NCBI GenBank assembly: GCA_000999315.1
Contig: LCFW01000006.1
Coordinates: 51,999 to 115,998, forward strand
From: Candidatus Peregrinibacteria bacterium GW2011_GWF2_43_17
Lineage (GTDB): Bacteria; Patescibacteriota; Gracilibacteria; UBA1369; UBA12470
DNA length: 64,000 bases
Reading direction: 5' to 3'
Shown: positions 15,664 through 25,088 of the stretch, in pieces
How the letters are laid out: each line of letters starts with the position of its first letter
How positions within the stretch are numbered: position 1 is the stretch's first letter
Translations under genes and position numbers: made by a program
Notes under the pieces: generated by a model
Database searches by the model: none
The model's input: the letters and a program-made list of their open reading frames with translations, nothing else
Told to the model about the DNA's origin: nothing

Positions 15664-17881
15664 GCTCCATCGGCGCCACATGCACCGCCAACTTCTTCAC
15701 GCCATATTTCGGATCGCCAAAAGCGACGGTAACAACTCCTCCAACCAACTCGACGACAATTCCCTCGCCGAAAATTTTATGCATAACGCGATCACCAACG
15801 CCAAGCTCTATAGCTACTCCGTCTTCGACTTCGGTCGGGATCGGTTTTTCACCAAAAGGATCAAACGCGCCCTCGAACGCATGTTTACGTCCGCGACTGC
15901 CAATCACATCAACCAACTCTCCCGGCAAATCCAATAAAAATCTCGACGGCGAATTCGCCTTCACGTCTCCATAAAGCAATCTATGCTCGGAATTTAACAG
16001 AAAAAGATCATCGATCGCTCGTGTCATTCCGACATACATAAGCCTGCGCTCCTCTTCCATTTCCTGCGGATCGAACAAGCTCCTCGAATGAGGGAAAATC
16101 CCCTCTTCGAGTCCGCAAATAAACACGCAAGGAAACTCAAGCCCTTTCGCTCCATGCAAAGTCATCATAGTGACCGCATTGTTTCTTTCATCCATGCTGT
16201 CCAAATCCGATATTAGCGCCACCTCTTCCAAAAAAGTTGCCAAACTTATTCCGGGTTCAAGCGCATCATATTTGCTTGCGACGGATATTAACTCAAGGAC
16301 GTTTTCATATCTTATTTGCCCTTCTTCGGATCCGTCCAAAAGAAAATCTTTATATCCGCTTTCCATGATAATATTTTTTATTACGCCGCTCACAGTCAAT
16401 CCTGCCGCTCCGGTTCGCGCATCCGCTATTAGTTTTTTAAATCTTTTCAAAACCGCGATTTTCGTGTCTCCGATTTCGCCACCAAGTTCATCTATATATT
16501 CAAGCACATCCCAAAATCCCATCTGATGTCTCGCGCTATACTCTTGGATTGTTTCAATCGTTTTCGCCCCGATATTTCTTGCCGGGATGTTTATTATTCT
16601 AAGCATGCTCACCGTGTCTTGCGGGTTGAAAATCACCCTTAAATAAGCCACCAAGTCCTTGATCTCTTTTCTTTGATAAAATTTTATGCCACCGATAATT
16701 CGATAGGGGATGCCGTATCGCATAAAAACTTCTTCGATCACGCGCGATTGCGCGTTCATTCTGTATAAAACCGTGAAGCCTCTGTAGTCGGGAGATTCAT
16801 GCCCGCGTATGTGGTTTTCAATCTCGCGTGCAATCATTTCAGCTTCGTCGCGTTCATCTCGCGCAGTCCAAACTCTTATTTTTCCCCCACCTTGCTTGTC
16901 GGTCCACATCTTCTTTTCTTTCCTCGTTTTATTTTTGACAATGACATTGTGCGCCGCATCCAAAATGACCGGAGTAGATCTGTAATTTTGTTCCAAAAGA
17001 ACAACTTTCGCATCGGGATAATCTTTCTCGAAATCCAAAATGTTCTGCATATTCGCGCCTCTCCACGAATAAATCGACTGGTCGCTGTCGCCAACAACAC
17101 AAATATTGCGATATTTTTCCGACAACATTTTTACCAATAAATATTGCGCATGGTTCGTGTCCTGATACTCGTCCACCAAAATATATTTAAACTTCTCCTG
17201 GTATTTCGCCAAAACTTCCGGGAACTCTTTGAAGAGTGTCACGACCTGCATAATCAAATCATCGAAATCCATCGCCTGATTTTGCTTCAACCTTTTTTGA
17301 TAAATTTTATAAACCTGCGCAACCTTCTCCGAAAAATAATTGTTAGCATACTTGTTTTCATAATCTTCCGGAGAAATCAGTTGATTTTTCGCGCCCGAAA
17401 TATGTGACAAAACGGCTCGTGGATTCGTCTTCGTGCTATCCATCCCAAGATCTTTCATCACCTGTTTCGTCAGCACCTCGCTATCGGTATCGTCATAAAT
17501 CGTGAAGCCGGTTTCATACCCAAGCAGTTGCGCCTCTTTTCTCAAAATCCTCACGCATATCGAGTGAAAAGTACCTATCGCCGGCAAATCGTAATTTCTC
17601 AAATTCGCCTGATTGAAATCTTTCCCCTCGTTCAAAAACGCATCCTCCGGATGCAATAATCGAAAAACTCTTTTAAGCATCTCGCCGGCCGCTTTATTTG
17701 TAAAAGTTACAGCCAAAATATTCCAAGGCTTCACGCCATTGTTCTTAACGAGGTAGACGATTCTGTGCGTCAGCGCTCTAGTTTTCCCGGATCCGGCTCC
17801 CGCCATAACCAACAAAGGCCCTTCAGTTGCGGTAACGGCCTCCTTCTGCCGATCGTTGAGTTTTGCGAGAATATCGTCCAT
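15656..17881 (-). CDS. pcrA: UvrD/PcrA-type superfamily 1A DNA helicase
   Basis: This 741-residue 3'-5' helicase functions in DNA repair and in clearing replication blocks. Motifs appear in order: GAGSGKT (Walker A) near residue 32, TFTNKAAGEM, DEYQDTN (Walker B), VGDSDQSIYSWRGA, LEQNYRS, TLHGAKGLEF and YVGMTRA near residue 580. The C-terminal about 60 residues form a Tudor-like domain (VGDRVMHKIFGEGIV), as in PcrA. The last codons and stop lie in an inverted-repeat element. Upstream, GTTTCG-N6-CGAAAC sits next to a TATAAT box. Confidence 0.93.
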   Translation of the reverse strand: MDDILAKLNDRQKEAVTATEGPLLVMAGAGSGKTRALTHRIVYLVKNNGVKPWNILAVTFTNKAAGEMLKRVFRLLHPEDAFLNEGKDFNQANLRNYDLPAIGTFHSICVRILRKEAQLLGYETGFTIYDDTDSEVLTKQVMKDLGMDSTKTNPRAVLSHISGAKNQLISPEDYENKYANNYFSEKVAQVYKIYQKRLKQNQAMDFDDLIMQVVTLFKEFPEVLAKYQEKFKYILVDEYQDTNHAQYLLVKMLSEKYRNICVVGDSDQSIYSWRGANMQNILDFEKDYPDAKVVLLEQNYRSTPVILDAAHNVIVKNKTRKEKKMWTDKQGGGKIRVWTARDERDEAEMIAREIENHIRGHESPDYRGFTVLYRMNAQSRVIEEVFMRYGIPYRIIGGIKFYQRKEIKDLVAYLRVIFNPQDTVSMLRIINIPARNIGAKTIETIQEYSARHQMGFWDVLEYIDELGGEIGDTKIAVLKRFKKLIADARTGAAGLTVSGVIKNIIMESGYKDFLLDGSEEGQIRYENVLELISVASKYDALEPGISLATFLEEVALISDLDSMDERNNAVTMMTLHGAKGLEFPCVFICGLEEGIFPHSRSLFDPQEMEEERRLMYVGMTRAIDDLFLLNSEHRLLYGDVKANSPSRFLLDLPGELVDVIGSRGRKHAFEGAFDPFGEKPIPTEVEDGVAIELGVGDRVMHKIFGEGIVVELVGGVVTVAFGDPKYGVKKLAVHVAPMERI

Positions 17882-17890
17882 GGGGTCGGA

Positions 17891-17920
17891 ATTATATATG
17901 GAGTTTCGCTAACACGAAAC
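17891..17920 (-). promoter_or_regulatory. Candidate pcrA promoter with palindrome
   Basis: On the minus strand a perfect TATAAT (17891-17896) is preceded by the palindrome GTTTCG-N6-CGAAAC (17903-17920), which overlaps the expected spacer and -35 position. The -35 match is poor, so a regulator binding the palindrome is possible. Confidence 0.35.
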
Positions 17921-17982
17921 GGTTTTAATAAAAGTTCCGGCTTTATGCCATGAAAAACACCTTGCGCAAACGCAAAAATCCC

Positions 17983-19128
17983 TTATTTCTGTATCGAAAT
18001 TTTCATCCCCACCTCTCCGAACGCATAAATTCTCTCCGCATCTTCCGTGAGAGTCCTTATACATCCGTGGCTTACCGGAGTTCCAATATGACTCAAAGCT
18101 TCGTACCAGAAAGCTCCTCCATCATTGGCCAAATACGGCAAAGCGTGTATCCCATGCCCAACCGAAGTGAATCCCATCCAATATGGCATTCTGTAATAAG
18201 GCCATTCGCCACCTATCCTGAGTTCTTGCTTATTCAATATATAATAGGTGCCTGTCGGAGTCGGCGTTGACGCCTTACCGGAACTGACTTGGAAATTCGT
18301 GATTTGGATATCTCCAACATACAAGTACATCATCTGATCCGATAAATCGATGGAAATAGATTTCTCGCCGACAAGTTCTAAGCTATTGGTGCTGCAGTCT
18401 ATTAAATCCATTACCCCTGCGTCAAAGGCGGATTGGTCCCCAACCAAGATATCCACTCCGAACATCGCTTCATCCATATACCTTACCCCTTCGGCAACAG
18501 GCACGAAGTACTCCTTGTACCAGACGTCTCCCCATGGAGTCATACTTGTAAAAGTAAATGTTGCCGTTTCTCCGGAATAAACCACCTCCTCGACCATTTC
18601 CACCCTACTTTCGTGTAGCCAGCCGCTGATTGCATAATCGCCTATCCCGAAAACACTGGATCTTCCGTAATCCTTTGCAGTCGCGAGTGCGACTTCAACT
18701 TGATTCTTACACCCTGAATCCCTTGAAAACCAAGTTGCGGTACCGGTATTTTTCACGATTACGGTAACGGTGAACTCTTCCGACGGACCTATGGACTCCG
18801 TTTTATCAACGGAAACAACCTCACCCAAATAATCGGCATCTGCCGGTTGCTCATATAAGCAAATCGATTTCATACCCTCTTTTTCGGGTAAATAGATAAC
18901 ATCTTCATATTCGCCGATTACGGTGTCGTAAGAAGGATCACTGTCGGCTCTTACTATAAAATACTTTCTTATATTTTTAGCCACCTCTTCGTTATTCGTA
19001 AATAAGCTTGCATGCAAGTCATCATTGCGAACTTTTAATACGTGGGGGGCCGATTGATTCAAAGCCATCGATCCCACGAAAACGGATAATGCGAGTACGA
19101 ACGAAATGGCGAAATTTTTTCTATACAT
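17983..19128 (-). CDS. Secreted L,D-transpeptidase (YkuD) with an Ig-like middle domain
   Basis: This 381-residue protein begins with a signal peptide (MYRKNFAISFVLALSVFVGSMA). The middle region (about 100-215) contains EEFTVTVIVKNTGTATWF and later Trp residues typical of an NBR1/FW-type immunoglobulin-like domain. The C-terminal about 130 residues are a YkuD catalytic domain with GKASTPTPTGTY, HGIHALPYL and SHGCIR (catalytic Cys near residue 356). It forms 3-3 cross-links in peptidoglycan or attaches proteins to it. It is divergent from the Tyr/Cys-repeat SLH protein, so joint action at the cell wall is plausible but not shown. Confidence 0.9.
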   Translation of the reverse strand: MYRKNFAISFVLALSVFVGSMALNQSAPHVLKVRNDDLHASLFTNNEEVAKNIRKYFIVRADSDPSYDTVIGEYEDVIYLPEKEGMKSICLYEQPADADYLGEVVSVDKTESIGPSEEFTVTVIVKNTGTATWFSRDSGCKNQVEVALATAKDYGRSSVFGIGDYAISGWLHESRVEMVEEVVYSGETATFTFTSMTPWGDVWYKEYFVPVAEGVRYMDEAMFGVDILVGDQSAFDAGVMDLIDCSTNSLELVGEKSISIDLSDQMMYLYVGDIQITNFQVSSGKASTPTPTGTYYILNKQELRIGGEWPYYRMPYWMGFTSVGHGIHALPYLANDGGAFWYEALSHIGTPVSHGCIRTLTEDAERIYAFGEVGMKISIQK

Positions 19129-19226
19129 GGCCGTTATTTAATTTTTATTATTGTTAAATTATAAAACAAATTCGCCACAAAAGCAACCCTAAAAGCTAAA
19201 TTCGGATACTAAAGCCTGTCACAAAC

Positions 19227-19254
19227 TTGACTCATTTTCTGATAGATATAAAAT
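19227..19254 (+). promoter_or_regulatory. Promoter of the Tyr/Cys-repeat protein gene
   Basis: TTGACT at 19227-19232 and TAAAAT at 19249-19254, spacer 16. The leader is about 75 bases and AT-rich, with a small hairpin AAGTAG-TAATTT-CTACTT. Confidence 0.5.
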
Positions 19255-19335
19255 CCAAAAGGTGATTTAAAAAAAGTAGCAATAAGTAGTAATTTCTACT
19301 TTAAAATAAAAATTAAAACACGTAACAACAAAAAC

Positions 19336-22300
19336 ATGGTCAACAAAATGACTAGAAAACTGGTCTGTTTTTTTGTATTCGGACTGGCTTTGACGATTGC
19401 GATAATCGGAGCGCAACTTGCCAGCGCATCTACGGTGGCGTACACCTATTCGGAAGGGTATTTCGAGTATGATTACTCGTACAGTTCAAGCTGTACGTCG
19501 TACTACGACAGTTACTCCTACACCTATTATTACTACTGCCCGGACGGATGCTATTACTATGACGCAACCTACTATGGGTATTACTACTGCCCATCCAGCG
19601 GCTACAACTACTATGATGTCGCAACGAGTTATTACGAGGGGTATTTCGAATCTGATTACGACTACAACTCGAGCTGCGTAGCTTATTATGATAGCTGGTC
19701 TTATACCTATTATTACTACTGCCCGGACGGATGTTATTATTATGATGAAAGTTCTTACGGGTATTACTACTGCCCGAACAGTGGCTATAGCTACTACAGC
19801 GGGAACATATATTACGAAGGTTATTTCGAACCTGATTACTCTTACAACTCAAGTTGTACCGAATATTACGACTATTACGGATACTATTACTACTACTGTC
19901 CGGATGGTTGCTGGTATTACGATTCTTCTTACGGCTATTATTACTGCCAAGATTCCGGTAGCTATTACTACTACGACGATTACGGATGGGATTCTTATTG
20001 CTCTTACTACTACGACTACGGTACGTACATATATTGCTATGACGATGGATGCTATTACTATGACGACGGCTCATCTTCATGTTCCACTTCCAGCTATTAC
20101 GAAGGTGATTTCGAAAGTAACTATTGGTATAGCTCATCTTGCACGGAGTATTACAGTTATTATTCCGGATATTATTACTACTGTCCGGATGATTGTTATT
20201 ATTACGATGAATATACTTATGGGTATTACTACTGTTACGATAGCGGAACCACTTATTATTACGACGATGATTACGTAGATTGGGACTCTTATTGCTCTTA
20301 CTACTACGACTACGGTAGCTACATCTATTGTTATGACGACTATTGCTATTACTACTCCGATGGGTCGTCAGACTGTTATTACGATGATTACAGCTATGGG
20401 GCTTATGTCTACGATTACTATTACGATTCAAGCTGTTATGCGTACTGGGATTACTCGTCCTATACCTATTATTACTACTGCCCGGATGGCTGTTATTACT
20501 ATGACGAATACTATTACGGCTATTATTACTGCGGAGGAAGTTATTACTACTATGACGACTATTTGAACGAGTGGTCTTATTACTGTTCCGACTATTCGGA
20601 CTACGGTTCCTACATGTATTGCTGGGATGACGGATGTTATTACTACAGCGACGGATCAAGCTATTGCTACGACACGTCTTACAGCGAAGGAACATACGAA
20701 TACAGCTATTGGTATAGCTGGGATTGTATCTATTACGACTATTATTACTACTGCTCGGACGGATGTTATTACTACGATGAAACTTTAGGCTACGACTATT
20801 ACTGGTGTGAAGACAGCGGTTCTACTTATTATTACGATACTTCATACGTTGATTACGATTACGACGATTGCACATACTACGACGACTACGGATATTATTA
20901 TTGCTGGGATGACGGATGTTACTATTACGACAACGGCGAATCTTGGTGTCCGGAAGACTACTATGAGGACACCACATGCGAGGAGTATTACGACTCATAT
21001 AGCGGGACATATTATTACTACTGCGACGACGGATGCTGGTACTACGACTACTACTATTATTGCGACGGTACGGTCTATTATTATGATGATTACTACTATT
21101 ACAACTCAAACGATTGGAGCAGTTGCACCTATTATGCGGACCAAGGATATTACTACTGCTGGGACGACAGCTGTTATTACTATGATGACGGCTACGTGAC
21201 ATGCGACGGCTATTCTTATGATTATTGGGCGAATGACAGCTGTACATACGACACTTATTACGGTTATTACTACTGTGAGGACGGTTGTTACTACTACGAC
21301 ACCTACTATTACTGCAACGGAATTTATTACTACTACGAAGACACATATTACGAAGACACGTATTCAACTTACTGGGAAGATTATTGCGAAGATTACGGAA
21401 CATATTACTACTGCTGGGATAACGGCTGTTACTACTATGATGACGGATCTTATTACTGCGATAATTACTACAACGATTATTATTACAACAGCGGTTGTAC
21501 GTATGATCAGTATTATGGTTATTACGAATGCGGAGACGGTTGCTACTACAACGATTACATGTATTGGTGCGATGACGGATATTATTACTACTACGATGAT
21601 TACAACTATGACCAAGTCGGCAATTACTGGGATTATTACAACGACTACTATTATTACGACGATTATTACTACGATCCTCTAACGGGTTGTTACTACTATT
21701 ACGACGGTAGTTACTGGTGTGACGACTATGCTTATGGTTATTACGAAGATGATTACGATAGTTATTGTGAAGAGTACTACAGCGAATGGGATGGTTATTA
21801 TTATTACTGCGAAGACGGATGCTGGTATTACAGTGACATGTATTACTGCGACGGATATTGGTACTACTACACCGACTATTACAATGACTGGTACGCCAAC
21901 GACTGGTATGATTACGATACATGGGCGGGTTGTTACGACTATGGTACTTATTACTACTGCCCATACGAAGGATGTTATTACTATGAAGACGGCTATACAT
22001 GGTGCGAAGATGATTATTACGTAGATTATGCAACCAGTTGTCAGTACGACGCCGAAGGTTACTACTACTGTGAGGACGGTTGTTACTACTATGACGAGTA
22101 TTATTATTGCGACGGATACCAATATTGGTATGACTGGGATTATTACTATGACGACAGAGGTGACTACTGGAATACCAACTGTTACTACTACTTGGATCCG
22201 ATTTACGGAGGATACTGGTACTGTGCGGACGGTTGTTATTACTACGACGACGGCTATTCATGGTGCGAGTATGACTACTATTGGGATTACTCGAACAACA

Positions 22301-23376
22301 CCTATGATTGTTGGTATGACCAAAACGGATACTACGTCTGTGCAGATGGTTGTTACTACTATGATTATTACTACTATTGTGACGGCATGATGTACTACTA
22401 TGACGACTATTGGTATGACTACTGGTACGACACGGCGGATTACTCATACGATTATTGGGAGACCGGCTGTACGGAGTATTACGACGTTACTTACGGATAT
22501 TATTACTACTGTAACGACAACTGCTGGTACTTCTCCGATTACTACTATTGTGACGGCGATTATTACTATTATTACGACACGACAACGACAAGTACTTGGT
22601 CCGGATGTACCGAAGGTCATGACATGCAGGGAGACTATTATTACTGCCCGGATGATGGATGTTATTACTATGATTCTTGGTATGAATGTCCGTACGACTA
22701 CTATGATGATTGGTATTATGACAATTATGGTACCCAGCCGGTAGATACAGGCTACTCCGATGTCGAATCATGGGATCCATATGCCGAGGCGATTGAATAC
22801 TTGAGCGATAATGGTGTAATCGAAGGTTACAGCGATGGTACCTACAAGCCATACAGCGATGTAAACCGCGTTGAAGCTTTGAAGATTATATTCGCGACTT
22901 TGGACAACGTATTCGATATCTACGAAGTGGATGAGGACAACACATACATCACTTCGAATATGGATTTCTCCGATATCACGGATGGCGAATGGTACATTCC
23001 GTACCTTGAAGAAGCGTTCTTACTCGACATCGTAGATGGCTACGACGACGGTACCTTCAAGCCGGGAGATACGGTTAACAAAGTTGAAATCCTGAAGATG
23101 ATTATCCAAGCATTCGATTTGGAGAGCATGTTGCAAACCGATATAACAGAGCCTCTATATCCGGATGTTGACGAAACTCAATGGTATGCGACTTACATAC
23201 AGTTGGCTAACCAGCTTGGTATATTCTACGATTTGGAAATAGGTGATAACTTCAATCCGGGCGATTCCATGACAAGAGGCGAAATCGCCGAGTTGGTTTA
23301 CCGCTTCGCTGACGTTATCTACTTGTACGACCAGAATTCGACAGAATATATGGATAAACACATGGACAAGAGATAA
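19336..23376 (+). CDS. Secreted tyrosine/cysteine-repeat protein with three C-terminal SLH domains
   Basis: This 1346-residue protein has a signal peptide (residues 1 to about 32, ending QLASAS). About 1100 residues of repeats follow, made almost only of Tyr, Asp, Cys, Gly, Ser and Trp. In an 82-residue stretch counted by hand (from SSCTEYYDYYGYYY) 31 are Tyr and 8 are Cys. The recurring core is C-x3/4-C-(Y/W)-Y-Y-D, for example CPDGCYYYD or CWDDGCYYYD, seen about 22 times. Each core is flanked by an outer Cys on either side, so one unit of roughly 40-55 residues carries four Cys. From about residue 1137 three SLH domains follow (EGYSDGTYKP, DGYDDGTFKPGD, NFNPGDSMTR), which anchor proteins to cell-wall polymers. 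No family is recognised for the repeats. A disulfide- or dityrosine-linked wall coat is an inference. Promoter and terminator frame it as a single gene. Confidence 0.9.
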   Translation: MVNKMTRKLVCFFVFGLALTIAIIGAQLASASTVAYTYSEGYFEYDYSYSSSCTSYYDSYSYTYYYYCPDGCYYYDATYYGYYYCPSSGYNYYDVATSYYEGYFESDYDYNSSCVAYYDSWSYTYYYYCPDGCYYYDESSYGYYYCPNSGYSYYSGNIYYEGYFEPDYSYNSSCTEYYDYYGYYYYYCPDGCWYYDSSYGYYYCQDSGSYYYYDDYGWDSYCSYYYDYGTYIYCYDDGCYYYDDGSSSCSTSSYYEGDFESNYWYSSSCTEYYSYYSGYYYYCPDDCYYYDEYTYGYYYCYDSGTTYYYDDDYVDWDSYCSYYYDYGSYIYCYDDYCYYYSDGSSDCYYDDYSYGAYVYDYYYDSSCYAYWDYSSYTYYYYCPDGCYYYDEYYYGYYYCGGSYYYYDDYLNEWSYYCSDYSDYGSYMYCWDDGCYYYSDGSSYCYDTSYSEGTYEYSYWYSWDCIYYDYYYYCSDGCYYYDETLGYDYYWCEDSGSTYYYDTSYVDYDYDDCTYYDDYGYYYCWDDGCYYYDNGESWCPEDYYEDTTCEEYYDSYSGTYYYYCDDGCWYYDYYYYCDGTVYYYDDYYYYNSNDWSSCTYYADQGYYYCWDDSCYYYDDGYVTCDGYSYDYWANDSCTYDTYYGYYYCEDGCYYYDTYYYCNGIYYYYEDTYYEDTYSTYWEDYCEDYGTYYYCWDNGCYYYDDGSYYCDNYYNDYYYNSGCTYDQYYGYYECGDGCYYNDYMYWCDDGYYYYYDDYNYDQVGNYWDYYNDYYYYDDYYYDPLTGCYYYYDGSYWCDDYAYGYYEDDYDSYCEEYYSEWDGYYYYCEDGCWYYSDMYYCDGYWYYYTDYYNDWYANDWYDYDTWAGCYDYGTYYYCPYEGCYYYEDGYTWCEDDYYVDYATSCQYDAEGYYYCEDGCYYYDEYYYCDGYQYWYDWDYYYDDRGDYWNTNCYYYLDPIYGGYWYCADGCYYYDDGYSWCEYDYYWDYSNNTYDCWYDQNGYYVCADGCYYYDYYYYCDGMMYYYDDYWYDYWYDTADYSYDYWETGCTEYYDVTYGYYYYCNDNCWYFSDYYYCDGDYYYYYDTTTTSTWSGCTEGHDMQGDYYYCPDDGCYYYDSWYECPYDYYDDWYYDNYGTQPVDTGYSDVESWDPYAEAIEYLSDNGVIEGYSDGTYKPYSDVNRVEALKIIFATLDNVFDIYEVDEDNTYITSNMDFSDITDGEWYIPYLEEAFLLDIVDGYDDGTFKPGDTVNKVEILKMIIQAFDLESMLQTDITEPLYPDVDETQWYATYIQLANQLGIFYDLEIGDNFNPGDSMTRGEIAELVYRFADVIYLYDQNSTEYMDKHMDKR

Positions 23377-23395
23377 AAATCGCGCACATAGATAG

Positions 23396-23425
23396 AAAAA
23401 GGGTCCTCGCAAGAGGACCCTTTTT
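23396..23425 (+). terminator. Rho-independent terminator of the Tyr/Cys-repeat gene
   Basis: Perfect stem GGGTCCTC/GAGGACCC with a GCAA loop, A-run before and T-run after. Confidence 0.93.
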
Positions 23426-23487
23426 GATTAAGGGAACCTTTGAAAAACATACTTCTCAAGATGCCCCCTGAATGTATGTGCGCGTGA

Positions 23488-23511
23488 AACCACCACATTG
23501 CGGTGGTTTTT
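23488..23511. terminator. Hairpin terminator at the nrdR end
   Basis: AACCACC pairs with GGTGGTT around a 7-base loop. A-run and T-run flank it, so it can act on either strand. It lies 8 bases beyond the nrdR stop codon. Confidence 0.7.
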
Positions 23512-23518
23512 CTTGCCG

Positions 23519-23965
23519 TTATCCGATCAACTTTGCCAACTCCTTCTTGAACGACTCCACATCCTTAAACTGCCTATATACCGAAGCGAACCTGATATAT
23601 GCAACTTCGTCCAGTTTTTTCAAAGCGTCCATCAATCCTTCACCGATATCTTTTGTCGAAACTTCTTCCCCGGACGAACTCCACTTCTCTTCCAGATTAT
23701 CAATAAGTCCCTTAACTTGTTCTTGCGTGACCGGTCTTTTCTCGCAAGCTTTCCAGAGCCCGCGTTCAACTTTTTCTCTATTGTAAAGTTCGCGCGTTCC
23801 GTTCTTTTTTATGATTACGAAATTAGCGGTCTCAATCCGTTCAAAAGTGGTAAATCGGTGACCGCATTTCTCGCATTCGCGCCTACGCCTTACTTCCTTA
23901 TCGTCGTTTGTATCGCGCGAGTCGGTGACTTTTGTATCCTGATGGTGACATTTTGGACATCTCAT
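23519..23965 (-). CDS. nrdR: Transcriptional repressor NrdR
   Basis: This 148-residue protein has an N-terminal zinc ribbon (MRCPKCHHQDTKV and CEKCGHRFTTFERIE) and an ATP-cone domain (from about residue 48), the full NrdR architecture. It represses ribonucleotide reductase genes in response to dATP/ATP. It follows dgt by 9 bases on the same strand, so the dNTP-regulating repressor and a dNTP-degrading enzyme share a transcript. Confidence 0.95.
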   Translation of the reverse strand: MRCPKCHHQDTKVTDSRDTNDDKEVRRRRECEKCGHRFTTFERIETANFVIIKKNGTRELYNREKVERGLWKACEKRPVTQEQVKGLIDNLEEKWSSSGEEVSTKDIGEGLMDALKKLDEVAYIRFASVYRQFKDVESFKKELAKLIG

Positions 23966-23974
23966 AACCTTATA

Positions 23975-25018
23975 TTAACATATTTCGTCGAATTTTTTGT
24001 GTGCAAAAAAGTCTGTCATGCCGCAAATATAATCTTTTACCATACACGCATCATTCTCTGCAATTTCACGCAAATTGGAAGGGGCTTCGTCCAAATGTTT
24101 CAAATAATAATCAAAAAGCGACGTTATGATTTGCCTACCTTTGTCGGAGAGGCTGACGACGTTTGGGTTTAAGTAGAAATTTTTATATAAAAATTCTTTC
24201 AATTCGGTGACTTTTTTATAAAATTCAGGATCAAAACCGACATACTCTTGCGATGTATTTGAGATCAAATTTGCAATCATCATGCCCATCAAATGGCTTA
24301 CCGCTCGGGCTGACAATATCTTTTTGTCGGGAATTTTTCCGTATTTTTTAAACACACCATCCAAAGCTTCTGCAAATATCGGTAATTTAGCTATGTCATC
24401 CCAAGCGATCATCGAAGAGCGCAAACCATCATCAATATCATGATTGCTGTAGGCGATTTCATCGGCGATATTCACAACTTGTGCCTCAAGACTCGGCTCA
24501 ATCGGGATCTCGCAATCGGCGTTGTCCCAAGGGGTTTTATGCTTCGACAACCCTTCGAGCACCTCGATGGATAAGTTGAGCCCTCTGAAATTAGGATAAA
24601 CATTCTCAAGTATGGTAACGATCCTCTTGCTCTGCTCGTTGTGCTCAAATCCCTTACCGAACTTCTTCATGCACTTGTTCATCGCATCTTCGCCGGCATG
24701 CCCGAAAGGGGTATGTCCGAGGTCGTGGGCGAGAGCGATAGCTTCGGCCAAATCTTCATTCAACCCGAGCGCGCGAGCGATATCTCGGCTTATTTGAGCA
24801 ACCTCGAGAGTGTGAGTAAGTCTGGTCCTGTAATGATCGCCGAAACCGGCAACCAAAACTTGTGTTTTCAGGTTCAGTCTGCGAAAAGAACGACAATGGA
24901 TAATCCTGTCGCGGTCCAGTTGAAACGGCGACCTGTCGTCGCTTGAAGGTTCTTTGTGTTCGCGACCGGCTCCGGGAAGCCATGCGGTCACGGAGCCTTT
25001 AAAAATTGGTAGAACCAT
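23975..25018 (-). CDS. dgt: dGTPase-like HD-domain dNTP triphosphohydrolase
   Basis: This 347-residue enzyme hydrolyses dNTPs to deoxynucleosides and triphosphate. The HD-site motifs RTRLTHTLEVAQ, ALAHDLGHTPFGHAGE and EIAYSNHDIDDG are all present, and the length fits the short (type 2, SAMHD1-like) dGTPases. The N-terminus FQLDRDRIIHCRSFRRLNLKTQV is the family's typical entry motif. First gene of an operon with nrdR. Confidence 0.93.
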   Translation of the reverse strand: MVLPIFKGSVTAWLPGAGREHKEPSSDDRSPFQLDRDRIIHCRSFRRLNLKTQVLVAGFGDHYRTRLTHTLEVAQISRDIARALGLNEDLAEAIALAHDLGHTPFGHAGEDAMNKCMKKFGKGFEHNEQSKRIVTILENVYPNFRGLNLSIEVLEGLSKHKTPWDNADCEIPIEPSLEAQVVNIADEIAYSNHDIDDGLRSSMIAWDDIAKLPIFAEALDGVFKKYGKIPDKKILSARAVSHLMGMMIANLISNTSQEYVGFDPEFYKKVTELKEFLYKNFYLNPNVVSLSDKGRQIITSLFDYYLKHLDEAPSNLREIAENDACMVKDYICGMTDFFAHKKFDEIC

Positions 25019-25088
25019 AAAACATCATAAATTTAAAATTTTTCAGCAGATTATTATTCCATATTTCCCGAAAAAATGCTAAATTTTT

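Noticed and set aside
19296..19314. Hairpin with TAATTTCTACT, resembling a Cas12a repeat
   Set aside because: Single copy, no spacers, no cas genes; it is a small leader hairpin.
19430..22447. Long minus-strand frames (421 and 541 codons) opposite the Tyr/Cys-repeat gene
   Set aside because: They consist almost only of Ser, Asn, Arg and His and mirror the Tyr/Asp codon pattern of the plus strand. No start signals and no protein-like features.
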